A stretch of DNA of 40,872 bases from Deltaproteobacteria bacterium (GTDB lineage: Bacteria; Desulfobacterota; Desulfarculia; Adiutricales; Adiutricaceae). Below are positions 31,775 through 40,165 of this stretch, in pieces. Under the pieces are notes generated by a model. It was not told where the DNA came from. It searched no databases and was given only the letters and a program-made list of their open reading frames with translations. The position numbers and the translations under genes were made by a program. The stretch spans positions 1-40,872 of the forward strand of contig JAISFS010000119.1 in the NCBI GenBank assembly GCA_031263485.1, in the 5' to 3' direction. Each line of letters starts with the position of its first letter. The stretch's first letter is position 1.

Positions 31775-33661
31775 ATGCATCAGGAATTGCCCTCGCTTCC
31801 CGTTGGTGAGTCTGATTTTCAAAATCTGAGGCAAGAACAGCAACTCTACGTTGACAAGACGGCATATCTCCCTATGTTGCGGAAGGCTGGCAAGTTCGTC
31901 TTCTGCTCCCGGCCCCGCCGTTTCGGCAAGTCGCTGACGGTCAGCGCCTTGGACGCCTTCCACTCTGGGAGGACGGAACTTTTCCAGGGACTCGCGGCAC
32001 GGGAGCATATGGAATCCCCTCTTTTCGTCCCCCGACCGGTCATCAGACTGGACATGAGCGGACCGGCGGATAGCGACAGCAAAGCGCTTTTGGAAGAAGA
32101 AATCATGGATCTTCTTGGAAAAAACGCCAAACGACACGGGGTATCCGTTAGGGGCTCAAGTTCTGCGAAGGCATTTTCTTCTCTCATTGAGGATGTCCAC
32201 GAGGCGACAGGCCAAACGGTCGTCCTCCTGATCGACGAATATGATGCCCCGATCATCAAGCTTATAGAGAGGGAACCTCTTGTATACGATGAACATCTGC
32301 TTGCCGTGACGCGGAAGGCCATTCGCGCTTTTTATTCCAAGATCAAATTCGCCGCTGCACACATCGATTTCGCCTTCATCACAGGAGTCACCAAATTTTC
32401 AGGGATGGGGCTGTTTTCCCTCCTCAATAACCTGACCGACATCTCGCTCAGGCGGAAATTCGGCTCATTTATGGGGTACACCCAGGAGGAGGTGGAGAGC
32501 TATTTTCGTCCCTTCTTAAAAATAATCTCAAACGAACTCGGAAAGGGCGAAAACGAGGTGCTGGCGGAAATCCGCGAATATTACGACGGCTTTTCCTTCG
32601 ACGGGACAACGAGGTTGTACAACCCGTTTTCCCTGCTCTCTTTCCTCGGTGACATGCTGGACTTCCCGGAAACGGAATTCACAAACTATTGGATGAAATC
32701 CGGCTCCAACACCCTCGTCAGGAAATTCCTGAAGGACGAGGCCCTCACTGCGGAACAGTTCCAGGGCATGGTGGTGAACAGACAATTCGCGAGTGATCCC
32801 GGGGAAATAGACAAGACTTCCCCGGCAGGATTTCTCTATCAGGCAGGTTACCTGACGCTCAGGGCCACAAGCGATAACCAGTATACCCTTGACTACCCCA
32901 ACAGCGAGGTTCGCTCTGCCTTTTCAACCCTGTTCCTTGAAAACATCGTCCCTTCATCCTTCTGGAACAGCATCAGCGGGTTAGGTCTGGAGCTGAGACG
33001 GCACCTCTCCAAAGGGGACGTGCCCGGTATCGTCGGTGACATGTACCGGCTTTTCGTCGGCATAATCTACACCGATCACTTGGACGCCACCCGCAAGCCA
33101 CGAGGCGGAAACAAGGGCGAAGGAGTCCAGGCATCGGCGGGCACGGAAGTGGCCGTTGACGAGGACAAGGACAAGGACAAGGACAAGGATAAGGAACGAA
33201 AGCAGGTGGCGGCTCTTGTCGAGAAACTTCTCGAGCAAAGAGGCGAGAGTTTCTACCGCTCCGTCCTGCATGCCGCCCTGTGGACGGCCGGTGCCAAGGT
33301 GACGGCAGAGAAGCGCGAGAACCTCGGCCGTCTGGACCTGGAGGTTGACTGCGGGGCTTTGACCTACGTCATCGAGCTGAAGATTGTAAAAAATGCCCGC
33401 GGCGGATCTGCGGCGGCAAAAGCAGGTATGGCCCAGATGCTCGGTAAAGGCTACGGCCTCAGCTCCCTCAGGCCCATCCGCGTGTCGCTGGCAATCGGCA
33501 AGGCGGAAAGGAACATCGTGGCCTGTCGCTTCAAGGGGGACGGGGAGGAAACGGTCGTCAAGATCAGAGGGAGCGAAAAGCCCGCGTCTTCACATGGGGA
33601 CAGTCGTGCCAAACGGGCCACTGCCTCTCCCAAGCCGAGGACCGGCCCTAAACCAAAGTAA
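31775..33661 (+). CDS. AAA-ATPase-like / PD-(D/E)XK nuclease family protein, copy 1
   Basis: A 628-residue protein starting at ATG 31775, six bases after a perfect GGAGGTGA; an ATG 16 codons upstream lacks a site. The N-terminal AAA-ATPase-like domain (PF09820 type) has YVDKTAYLPML, the P-loop FCSRPRRFGKSLT (GKS at 51-53), the Walker B LLIDEYDAPI (Asp154, Glu155) and the family stretch FITGVTKFSGMGLFSLLNNL. The C-terminal nuclease-like domain (PF08011 type) has GRLDLEVDCGALTYVIELKI at about 515-537, with the Asp and E-x-K of the PD-(D/E)XK fold. Between them is a linker with DKDKDKDKDK (residues 463-474), from a GACAAG hexamer repeat. The family is abundant in host-associated anaerobes and poorly understood; a role in DNA transactions or defence is speculation. 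Confidence 0.92.
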   Translation: MHQELPSLPVGESDFQNLRQEQQLYVDKTAYLPMLRKAGKFVFCSRPRRFGKSLTVSALDAFHSGRTELFQGLAAREHMESPLFVPRPVIRLDMSGPADSDSKALLEEEIMDLLGKNAKRHGVSVRGSSSAKAFSSLIEDVHEATGQTVVLLIDEYDAPIIKLIEREPLVYDEHLLAVTRKAIRAFYSKIKFAAAHIDFAFITGVTKFSGMGLFSLLNNLTDISLRRKFGSFMGYTQEEVESYFRPFLKIISNELGKGENEVLAEIREYYDGFSFDGTTRLYNPFSLLSFLGDMLDFPETEFTNYWMKSGSNTLVRKFLKDEALTAEQFQGMVVNRQFASDPGEIDKTSPAGFLYQAGYLTLRATSDNQYTLDYPNSEVRSAFSTLFLENIVPSSFWNSISGLGLELRRHLSKGDVPGIVGDMYRLFVGIIYTDHLDATRKPRGGNKGEGVQASAGTEVAVDEDKDKDKDKDKERKQVAALVEKLLEQRGESFYRSVLHAALWTAGAKVTAEKRENLGRLDLEVDCGALTYVIELKIVKNARGGSAAAKAGMAQMLGKGYGLSSLRPIRVSLAIGKAERNIVACRFKGDGEETVVKIRGSEKPASSHGDSRAKRATASPKPRTGPKPK

Positions 33662-33719
33662 ACCGTAAGACCGGCCCCTTTGCCGGACAACAAGACGGCC
33701 CGACCCCGGCTAAGTCGGC

Positions 33720-35042
33720 TCATTCGTAGGCGTAAAGCTTCTCGGCCAGAAGGTCCATGGTGTCGCTGGAAAGCACTTTCATGGCGGTATTGGTGAGGAG
33801 GGCCCCCGAGATGTCCCTGACGGGATCCGCGAACCACCTGTGGCCGTAGACCCCGCTCCAGGCGACGGTGCCTGGGGAGTAGGGCCCCTTCACGGGGGCC
33901 TTCAGATAGGCCCAGCCTCCCCCGAAGCCGTCGCCGGAGTCCGACTCGAGAGGCGCGATGGCGTCCGAGACGAACCATCTGTCGATCTCCGTCCCGTCGG
34001 CCAGCGCCATCACCGCAACTGTCAGCCTCGAGACGTCCCTTGCGGAGGAGACCATGCCGCAACCGCCCGAGGGCCAGACCTCGGGGTCCAGAGCCCGGCC
34101 CGGTGAGAACTCGAATGTCTTGCCGCCGCCCAAGGGGTAGACCTCGGGGTCCCTCATGGGCCTCTTGCCGCCGCGACCGATCACATAAGGAGGGGCCAAC
34201 CGGGAGACGTCTTTGGCGTGGAAGGCCGTGTCCTCGAGCCCCAGCGGCCCGGTCACGAGCTCCCGCATGAGGTTCTGGAGAGGTTCCCCCGACGCCGCGG
34301 CCATGACCGCGCCCATCACGTCCGCCGAAAGCGAGTAGCTCCAGGCCGAGCCGGGCTTGGAGAGGAGCGGGACCGAGGCCAGGCGGCGCATCTCCTCACC
34401 GATGGATAGCCCCTCGTCCCGAGCGCAGCCGTCCGATACGCCCCCCCTGTGGAGAGGGCCCTCAACCGTTTCCTGGAAGCCGTAGCTCACCCCCGAGGTG
34501 TGCGTCAGGAGCTGGCGCAGGGTTATCTCGGGCGTCTGGCCGTCCGGGGTCTTGGGCATGAAGCCGGGGAGGTATTTCGTCACCGGGTCGTCCAGCGCCA
34601 TCCGCCCGTCCGCTATCATGCGGGCCGCCAGGACCGAAGTGAAGGCCTTGGAGACGGAGGAGAGCCGGAACAGCGCGTCCGGGCGCATGGGCTCGCCAGC
34701 CTCCATGTCGAAGCTCCCGGAGGCGATCTCCACTATCTCTGATCCGACGCGCCCCACGAAGACCGCCCCGACGAATTCGCCGGCGGCGATCTTGGAGTCC
34801 AGGATCCCCTGGAGGGAAGCGGCCAGATGTTCCCTGGCTTCCGTGCTCTCGGCCGGCTGGGCGCCCAGGCGGCCCGGCGCCCCAATAGCGACGGCCAGCG
34901 CCGCCGCGCAGGCCGCAAAGGCGGCAAGGGGACCGGGAAGCCCCCCCCGAAGGCGCACGAGGCCCGAGTCAGGGCGGGAAAGGCTTGATGACGGCGGGAC
35001 GGCCCGACCCGAGGTCGGGCCGGAGGGGACGCTTATCGGCAT
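33720..35042 (-). CDS. Serine beta-lactamase-like hydrolase (class C / PF00144)
   Basis: A 440-residue protein from ATG 35042 (AAGGATGG upstream). A signal-like hydrophobic segment lies at about 34-62 after a long polar start (AAFAACAAALAVAIGAPG), so the protein is probably exported. The catalytic SxxK is S129-V-S-K132 (LFRLSSVSKAFTSVLAARM), and Y236-S-L fits the second motif (SAWSYSLSADVMG). LRQLLTHTSGVSYG is typical of the family, and GHRW near the C-terminus is at the third motif's place. Members are esterases, D-aminopeptidases or carboxypeptidases more often than true beta-lactamases. It runs convergent to the AAA-nuclease gene, 58 bases from its stop. Confidence 0.9.
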   Translation of the reverse strand: MPISVPSGPTSGRAVPPSSSLSRPDSGLVRLRGGLPGPLAAFAACAAALAVAIGAPGRLGAQPAESTEAREHLAASLQGILDSKIAAGEFVGAVFVGRVGSEIVEIASGSFDMEAGEPMRPDALFRLSSVSKAFTSVLAARMIADGRMALDDPVTKYLPGFMPKTPDGQTPEITLRQLLTHTSGVSYGFQETVEGPLHRGGVSDGCARDEGLSIGEEMRRLASVPLLSKPGSAWSYSLSADVMGAVMAAASGEPLQNLMRELVTGPLGLEDTAFHAKDVSRLAPPYVIGRGGKRPMRDPEVYPLGGGKTFEFSPGRALDPEVWPSGGCGMVSSARDVSRLTVAVMALADGTEIDRWFVSDAIAPLESDSGDGFGGGWAYLKAPVKGPYSPGTVAWSGVYGHRWFADPVRDISGALLTNTAMKVLSSDTMDLLAEKLYAYE

Positions 35043-35235
35043 GGTTTTCCATCCTTTATCATAGGGAGTCAGGCAGACGGATTCGCGTACCGCGGCAACC
35101 GACCGGGGGGCATGAAGGCAAGCCCGGCCCGGGCCAGCGGCGGCGAACGGTAACGCGATGGACCATTGTAGCACTGCCGCCGCCGAGGGTCAGCCTCGCG
35201 AACGGTCACGCCTTGATGACTGGCCGTTATCCCTG

Positions 35236-35397
35236 TCCCTCCCGCTTGCCCCTCCCCTTCATCCCCTGCCCCATCCCTCTCGCTTGCCCATCCCGCCTTT
35301 TCTCCCCTGCCCCGTCCCTCTCGCTTGCCCATCCCGCCTTTCCTCCCCTGCCCCGTCCCTCTCGCTTGCCATCCCGCCTTTCCTCCCCTGCCCTCCC
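35236..35397. repeat. 38-41 bp polypyrimidine tandem repeat, four copies
   Basis: Copies start at 35236, 35274, 35315 and 35356; the last three are nearly identical (TCCCTCTCGCTTGCCCATCC, then CGCCTTT and CTCCCCTGCCCCG). The plus strand is almost all C and T. It lies about 195 bases upstream of the beta-lactamase-like gene. Confidence 0.94.
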
Positions 35398-36189
35398 GTC
35401 CGCGCACAGCCCCCCCGGCGCCTGCGAAACGCCTTCCCATGCCAAGGCCTCCGATGCCTTAGAGGATCCGCCTGCTCTCCGCCCCGCAATCCGCCGCCCA
35501 TCTCTGGCGATTCTCCCCTCCGAAGGCGACGTTCAGACGAATCCGACGGCAACCTCCTTGCAAGAATTCCTGAAGACGGGAAACGTCCCACGAAGGAAAG
35601 CCGCCGGTGAACGCGAGATTTGCGGAAATTTTCAGTAAACTTCGCCTGTAGTTCACCCGAAGCTTCGCCTGAGATTTCACCTGAAGCGCGACCGAACACG
35701 CCTTAAAAATGAGCCGAAACCTTCACAGGCGTCCGTGCCCGTTCACGTGGAGGATTTTGTCATGCGGGCGAGGCGTTCCGCGCGGGCTGTCCGGGAATTC
35801 CGCAACCGAGCTTCAGGAATCTCCGCCAATCAGTTCCCGCGGATTCCGCGACGCGCGTCCCGGTTTCCCCCTCGTGTCACGGGAACCTCCCTGCAAGGTT
35901 CACGGAGGTTTTCCGGAAGCGTCAGCCGAGTTACTCCGGAAGCGTCCCGGGAGGGCCGCACCCGGACGTTCCCGCGCGTTCACCCGCGTTCACGCTGTCG
36001 CTTCGTCCAGTCACCGCCGCATTGACGCCGGCAAGGGCGGTTTCAGGAATCCCCGGGCACGCGGCAAAGCCACGCACAACGGGGAGCCCGGAGGCATGTC
36101 CGCCCCGGTCCCGCAAGAAGCCTTGAGGCCGGTTTTCGCTCCGAGCTGGAGCCTCACCCGGGGGAAGATGGAAAAAATCCGAAAGAAGT
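35398..36189. other. Gap upstream of flagellin, no gene seen
   Basis: About 790 bases. Around 35640-35690 the words CTTCGCCTG and TTCACC(C/T)GAAG recur, and TTCACG/TTCACCCG words recur to 36000. No product is recognised in any frame; the sequence just before the flagellin promoter is ordinary. Confidence 0.5.
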
Positions 36190-36216
36190 TAAAGTCCCCT
36201 GGAAAAATGACGATAA
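36190..36216 (+). promoter_or_regulatory. Sigma-28 (FliA) promoter of flagellin
   Basis: TAAAGTCC (36190-36197), 11 bases, GACGATAA (36209-36216), against the consensus TAAAGTTT-N11-GCCGATAA. The spacing is exact. Transcription would start near 36224, about 60 bases before the flagellin ATG. Confidence 0.85.
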
Positions 36217-36285
36217 GAGTCTTGAGGATGGCTGAAGGGCTTTCAAGCATTCCTCAAGTCCGCAATCGTCTCAAGGGGGCTCATC

Positions 36286-38142
36286 ATGGGACTCGTCCTG
36301 AACCACAACATGCCGGCGCTGTACGCCTCGAACATGCTCGGCAAGAACTACGCCCGCCTCGCCACCAACACGGCGAGGCTCTCCTCGGGCCTGAAGATAA
36401 ACGGCCCGGGCGACGACCCGGCCGGGTACGGCGTCCGCGAGATGATGCGGACCGAGCTCGACGTTAACGGGCAGGGGATCAGGAACGTCGCCGACATGAT
36501 AAGCCTCATGCACACCGCCGAAGGGGCGATGGCCGTCATAGACGAGAAGTTGGTTAGGATGAAGGAGCTGGCCGAGCAGGCCGCCACCGGGACCTACACG
36601 ACCCTCCAGCGGGACATCATCAACTCCGAGTACCAGCTGATGGCGGCGGAGATCGACCGCATCGCGAACGCCACCGAGTACAACGGTGTGAAGCTCCTGA
36701 ACGGCAGCATCAACTCCCTCCATCGCGGCCAGGGCCTCAAGGTCCACTTCGGGATGCGCGACAGCATAGCCGAGGACTACTACTTCATCCTCATCTGCGA
36801 TCTGCGCGCCACCGCAGCGACCGGGCTCGCCATCGCCGGGGACGCCAAGAACGACATCTGGGCGACCACGGCATTGGAGGGATACGAGGGCGCGGGCGAA
36901 TGCTGCGGGGGGGGCATCCCGTCCCTCACCCGTCCCGTCGAGGGCTGGGCCTCGGGCCAGATCTTCAGCTACGGCTACAACTGGGACCTGGGCGAGGACG
37001 AGGACACCGCGCTGAACCGCGGCCGCTACGTGGCGGGCGCCTACCAGATCCAGAGCGGGACCTCCCTGGAGAGGCTGATAGATTCCGTGAACCGCGGCAC
37101 CCAGTCGCGGGTGAGGATCGACTTCAAGGACGACGCGACGGTCGACTCGCTGGTAGCCTACAGCGCCAACTCCAACGCCAACCGCATCTGCCTCGGGGAC
37201 GAGATCTACTACGTGGGGAGCTACTCCATGAACCTCTCCGCCTGCGTGAACCCGGACGACTACAAGCTCTACTCCATGAGCTCTAGCTCGTATTCGATGC
37301 TCGTGGGCGCGGCCGAGGCCTTCGCGCTGACCGTGAACAACAGCAGCGACACCTACTGGGCGAAGGTCGAGGACTACGTCTACCGCGCCGGCTACAAGTC
37401 GGTCTACGTCTACTACCGCGAGGGGGGCGACAACGACGACGTGTTCGGCACCGACCAGCGCCTGGGGAACATCGTCGAGCGGCCCGGCTTCGCCTCCGCG
37501 ATACTCTGGCACAACGACGAGACGGAACAGGACGGGCTGGACGGTGCCTGGTTCTGCAACGGAGGCGAGGCCTGGGGAACCCTCAAGGCCCAGCCCACGG
37601 GACTGGGCACCTGGTCGGTGAGGCTTGACGGCAGGGACACGGGCGACCAGAGGGACCTGTGGATCCTGAACGCCGGGTCCAGCTCCAGCGCGAACGCCTA
37701 CGACCTGAACTTCTACCGCTACGGCGGCGCGAAGTTCGGCGGCCCGGCGCTGGTACCCAACTCCGGCAACTGGATCCGGGGCCTGAACCGCGAGACCTTC
37801 ACGGAGATCCAGAACGCCTCCGACGGCGACTGGGCAGGGGCGGCCATCAGGACCCAGTCCACGGCCCAGGAGGCCCTGGAGGCCCTGGATCGGGCGATAG
37901 CCAAGAAGGACTTCTGCCGCGCGAGACTGGGCGCCTACATCAACCGACTGGAGAACACGCTCACCAACCGCGAGATCATGCTGGACACCACCCAGGCCGC
38001 GGAGAGCCGCATCTCGGACGTGGACATAGCTGTGGAGATGACCGACTTCGTACGCAACCAGGTACTGAGCCAGGCCGCGGTGTCGATCCTCTCCCAGGCC
38101 AACGCGCTGCCGGAGATGGCGATGTCGCTTTTAAACGGCTGA
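36286..38142 (+). CDS. fliC: Flagellin
   Basis: A 618-residue flagellar filament protein. The N-terminal D0/D1 part (about 1-140) has LVLNHNMPALYASNMLGKNY, LSSGLKINGPGDDPAGYGV and AATGTYTTLQRDIINSEYQL. The C-terminal D1/D0 part (about 520-618) has RLGAYINRLENTLTNREIML, then ESRISDVDIAVEMTDFVRNQ and the closing ILSQANALPEMAMSLLNG. The central 380 residues are a large variable surface domain rich in Tyr, Asp and Asn and with a few Cys, with no repeat. ATG 36286 follows AAGGGGG by 6-7 bases. A sigma-28 promoter lies upstream. The protein is exported through the flagellar type III system and has no cleaved signal. It is longer than the usual 270-500 residues. Confidence 0.95.
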   Translation: MGLVLNHNMPALYASNMLGKNYARLATNTARLSSGLKINGPGDDPAGYGVREMMRTELDVNGQGIRNVADMISLMHTAEGAMAVIDEKLVRMKELAEQAATGTYTTLQRDIINSEYQLMAAEIDRIANATEYNGVKLLNGSINSLHRGQGLKVHFGMRDSIAEDYYFILICDLRATAATGLAIAGDAKNDIWATTALEGYEGAGECCGGGIPSLTRPVEGWASGQIFSYGYNWDLGEDEDTALNRGRYVAGAYQIQSGTSLERLIDSVNRGTQSRVRIDFKDDATVDSLVAYSANSNANRICLGDEIYYVGSYSMNLSACVNPDDYKLYSMSSSSYSMLVGAAEAFALTVNNSSDTYWAKVEDYVYRAGYKSVYVYYREGGDNDDVFGTDQRLGNIVERPGFASAILWHNDETEQDGLDGAWFCNGGEAWGTLKAQPTGLGTWSVRLDGRDTGDQRDLWILNAGSSSSANAYDLNFYRYGGAKFGGPALVPNSGNWIRGLNRETFTEIQNASDGDWAGAAIRTQSTAQEALEALDRAIAKKDFCRARLGAYINRLENTLTNREIMLDTTQAAESRISDVDIAVEMTDFVRNQVLSQAAVSILSQANALPEMAMSLLNG

Positions 38143-38217
38143 CCTCAGGCCGCAGGATTTTCCCGGCGCGGGCGATGCCCGGCCCGCCGGACCCCTACTA
38201 CCGTAAGGGACGGGGGG

Positions 38218-38236
38218 GCCCCTCCCCGCGAGGGGC
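38218..38236 (+). terminator. Hairpin after flagellin
   Basis: GCCCCTC-CCCGC-GAGGGGC is a perfect 7-base-pair stem, 75 bases past the flagellin stop, without a T run. The following 170 bases contain degenerate CCGAATGGCCC(GG/TA)CGAGGGCC repeats. Confidence 0.35.
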
Positions 38237-38411
38237 AGGGCGGCGACCCGCCGCGCCGGACGGCCCGGCGAAGGCCTCGCCGAATGGCCCTACGAGGGCC
38301 TCACCGAGCGGCGAGGACCGCACCGAATGGCCCGGCGAGGGCCGCAACCGGCCGGGGACCCCAGGGCCGCCGGCCGCAGGGCCCCGCTCCGGGGAGCTAT
38401 CGGAGGACACC

Positions 38412-39029
38412 ATGATGATCATAAACGACGACCTCGACTCCATGTTCGACATAAGCGCCCTCCTGGCCGGCGTCCTGGACTTCCCCGGCTCGGCCGGCAT
38501 GCCCCCCGACGTGGTGGAGGCGGTCCGCGCCGCCAAGAAGCAGATGGAGGACCTCCCCGGACTCATCGAGGACCTGAACCTCGCCTGGGACCGCTACACG
38601 GTGCTCGCGAGGACATTGGGCCGCATGAGCGAGCTCGCGGGCATCGCGGGGCGCGAGGAGGACATGCCGGACGAGGCGCGGCGCCTCATGGACGAGGAGT
38701 TCGGGGAACTCGCCCGCGTGGTCGCGAGCGAGGCCGGCCAGCACAATTTCCCAGGCACCAGCCTGTCGCTCGCGACCAGGCTCTCCGCCAGGGCCGCCGC
38801 CAAAGTGCTCTCGTACCTGGGCCCCGTGGTCGAGAACCTGGACCACGACCTCAAGGGCCAGAAATCCCTCCTCCTGGAGGCCATCGCCGAGACCGTCACA
38901 TTCATGGGCATAATCGCCATGTGCTACCCGGACGCGGAAGGCATCGAGCCCTTGAAGCGCACCCTGGAGAAGGTGCGGCTCCCCCGGGACATCAACGGTC
39001 CCGTGACGATGGGCCCGACCATCCACTGA
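38412..39029 (+). CDS. Unknown helical protein downstream of flagellin
   Basis: A 205-residue protein with a good start (GGAGG nine bases before ATG 38412, with a second ATG at 38415). The product looks all-helical and soluble (MPPDVVEAVRAAKKQMEDLP; LIEDLNLAWDRYTVLARTLG; SLSLATRLSARAAAKVLSYL; SLLLEAIAETVTFMGIIAMC). I do not recognise a family; it is not an evident FliS, FlaF or FlbT. Being 270 bases behind flagellin on the same strand, it may be expressed with it and act in filament assembly or control, but that is guesswork from position. Codon use fits the core genome. Confidence 0.75.
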   Translation: MMIINDDLDSMFDISALLAGVLDFPGSAGMPPDVVEAVRAAKKQMEDLPGLIEDLNLAWDRYTVLARTLGRMSELAGIAGREEDMPDEARRLMDEEFGELARVVASEAGQHNFPGTSLSLATRLSARAAAKVLSYLGPVVENLDHDLKGQKSLLLEAIAETVTFMGIIAMCYPDAEGIEPLKRTLEKVRLPRDINGPVTMGPTIH

Positions 39030-39067
39030 CCCTTACGACGATTTCCCCAACGACCTAAAGCCCAAGT

Positions 39068-39119
39068 TCCTCCGCAGGCAAGCCGGCGGGCCCAGAACAG
39101 CCGGGCCCGCCGGCGGGGT
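39068..39119. repeat. REP-like palindromic element, copy 1 (possible terminator)
   Basis: After TCCTCCGCAGG comes GCCGGCGGGCCC (39082-39093), a 9-base loop and GGGCCCGCCGGC (39103-39114), a perfect 12-base-pair stem. It starts 40 bases past the stop of the helical-protein gene. A near copy lies at 39584-39638. Confidence 0.82.
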
Positions 39120-39265
39120 AAACAAGCGGCCGCCTTGTCGGCCCGCGCGCGAATCCCGTTTTGCGGATTACATGGGACGATGGTACGAAGGGATTGGACG
39201 AGGCCTTGAACGACCAGAGCCCCGCCGCCTCGACTCGTGAGGCGACGCGGCGGGCGCCGATGGCG

Positions 39266-39291
39266 AAAAGGGCCCGGGCGGCTGCCCTTTT
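39266..39291. terminator. Bidirectional intrinsic terminator-like hairpin
   Basis: AAAAGGGC (39266-39273) and GCCCTTTT (39284-39291) form an 8-base-pair stem around a 10-base loop, with the A and T runs within the stem. It is 240 bases past the nearest gene. Confidence 0.55.
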
Positions 39292-39583
39292 CCGGAAAGC
39301 CGCCGCAGCCTCCGCTCAAGGGAAATTTCGCCGGAATATTCCTGCCGCCGTTTTCACGCTGCGATCGTTTAAGGTGTTACTGGAAGTCCATTTATGGAAA
39401 TCCGAAGGATCCTCCGCAGACGACGCCCGCAGGCACCGGAGATCGGAACGCGCGGGCGGGAAAGGCCCGAAACCGGTTTCGCCTGGAACGACAAGGCGGG
39501 GAGACGTCCCCCGCCGTCCGAGGACCGCTTGAGTCCCGCGCCATGGGGCGCCGACATAACCGGTCTTTGAGCAAGTATCGCGA

Positions 39584-39638
39584 TCCTCCGCAGGAGGCGC
39601 CGGCGGGCCCCGAACAGCCGAGGCCCGCCGGCCGGGGT
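39584..39638. repeat. REP-like palindromic element, copy 2
   Basis: The same plan as 39068-39119: TCCTCCGCAGG, then GCCGGCGGGCC (39599-39609), a loop with CGAACAGCCGA, and GGCCCGCCGGC (39622-39632), then GGGGT. Stem and loop are both conserved. Confidence 0.82.
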
Positions 39639-39872
39639 CCGGTCGCCCCGATCAGGCGCCGCCCCGCATGCGAAGGGATATCGCGCGCCCCTCCGGCCCA
39701 AGCCTGCGAGGGAACCGAAAACCCGGGCGCCGGGCCGCGAGGCCCCTGCCCGAAAGGAGAGCCTATAGCCCTGACGACTTCCGGCCTCCCTCTTCACCCT
39801 GAGCGGGAAGGCCGCCCCGACGAGACGACAGACACGCATCGGCCTCCGGAGGTAAGCCCCTTCCGGAGGAAG

Positions 39873-39904
39873 GCGGGGCCCCGGCGGGGGCCCCGCATTT
39901 TTTT
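39873..39904 (+). terminator. Strong intrinsic terminator
   Basis: GCGGGGCCCC-GGCG-GGGGCCCCGC is a perfect 10-base-pair stem followed by ATTTTTTT. It is the clearest rho-independent terminator of the plus strand in the window, 170 bases before the promoter of AAA-nuclease gene 2, which it would insulate from read-through. Confidence 0.88.
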
Positions 39905-40076
39905 CGCAACGAGTCCGGACCGCCGAGGAGCATACCTGAGACATCCCGTTTCCTGGACGGGAAGCGGACACGCCCGCCTCAAGCCGATCCCAGGATCGCG
40001 TCCGAAACCTGCTTGCCCTTTTCTCCCTGTACCCCGGCTGTCCCCCGCAAAACCGATAACGCCGCCGGAATCGCTG

Positions 40077-40105
40077 TTGACCGCCATACCGGCATGTCGT
40101 ATCAT
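40077..40105 (+). promoter_or_regulatory. Promoter of AAA-nuclease gene 2, matching gene 1
   Basis: TTGACC (40077-40082), 17 bases, TATCAT (40100-40105), with GCCATACCGGCATGTCG between. Most positions, including the spacer core ATACCGG.AT.TCG, are shared with 31685-31713. Confidence 0.8.
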
Positions 40106-40165
40106 GGAACATGGGTTTGGTTACCCAGCGGCTTTCGTGAAAAGCCGTGACAGGAGAAAAATTCC

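Larger units (their letters stand above)
39120..40076. other. Gap of about 960 bases, no gene recognised
   Basis: The frames open on both strands give Arg/Pro-rich products without motifs. The area holds several palindromes (listed separately), so it looks like a place where structured, non-coding elements collect between the flagellin locus and the next AAA-nuclease gene. Confidence 0.5.
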
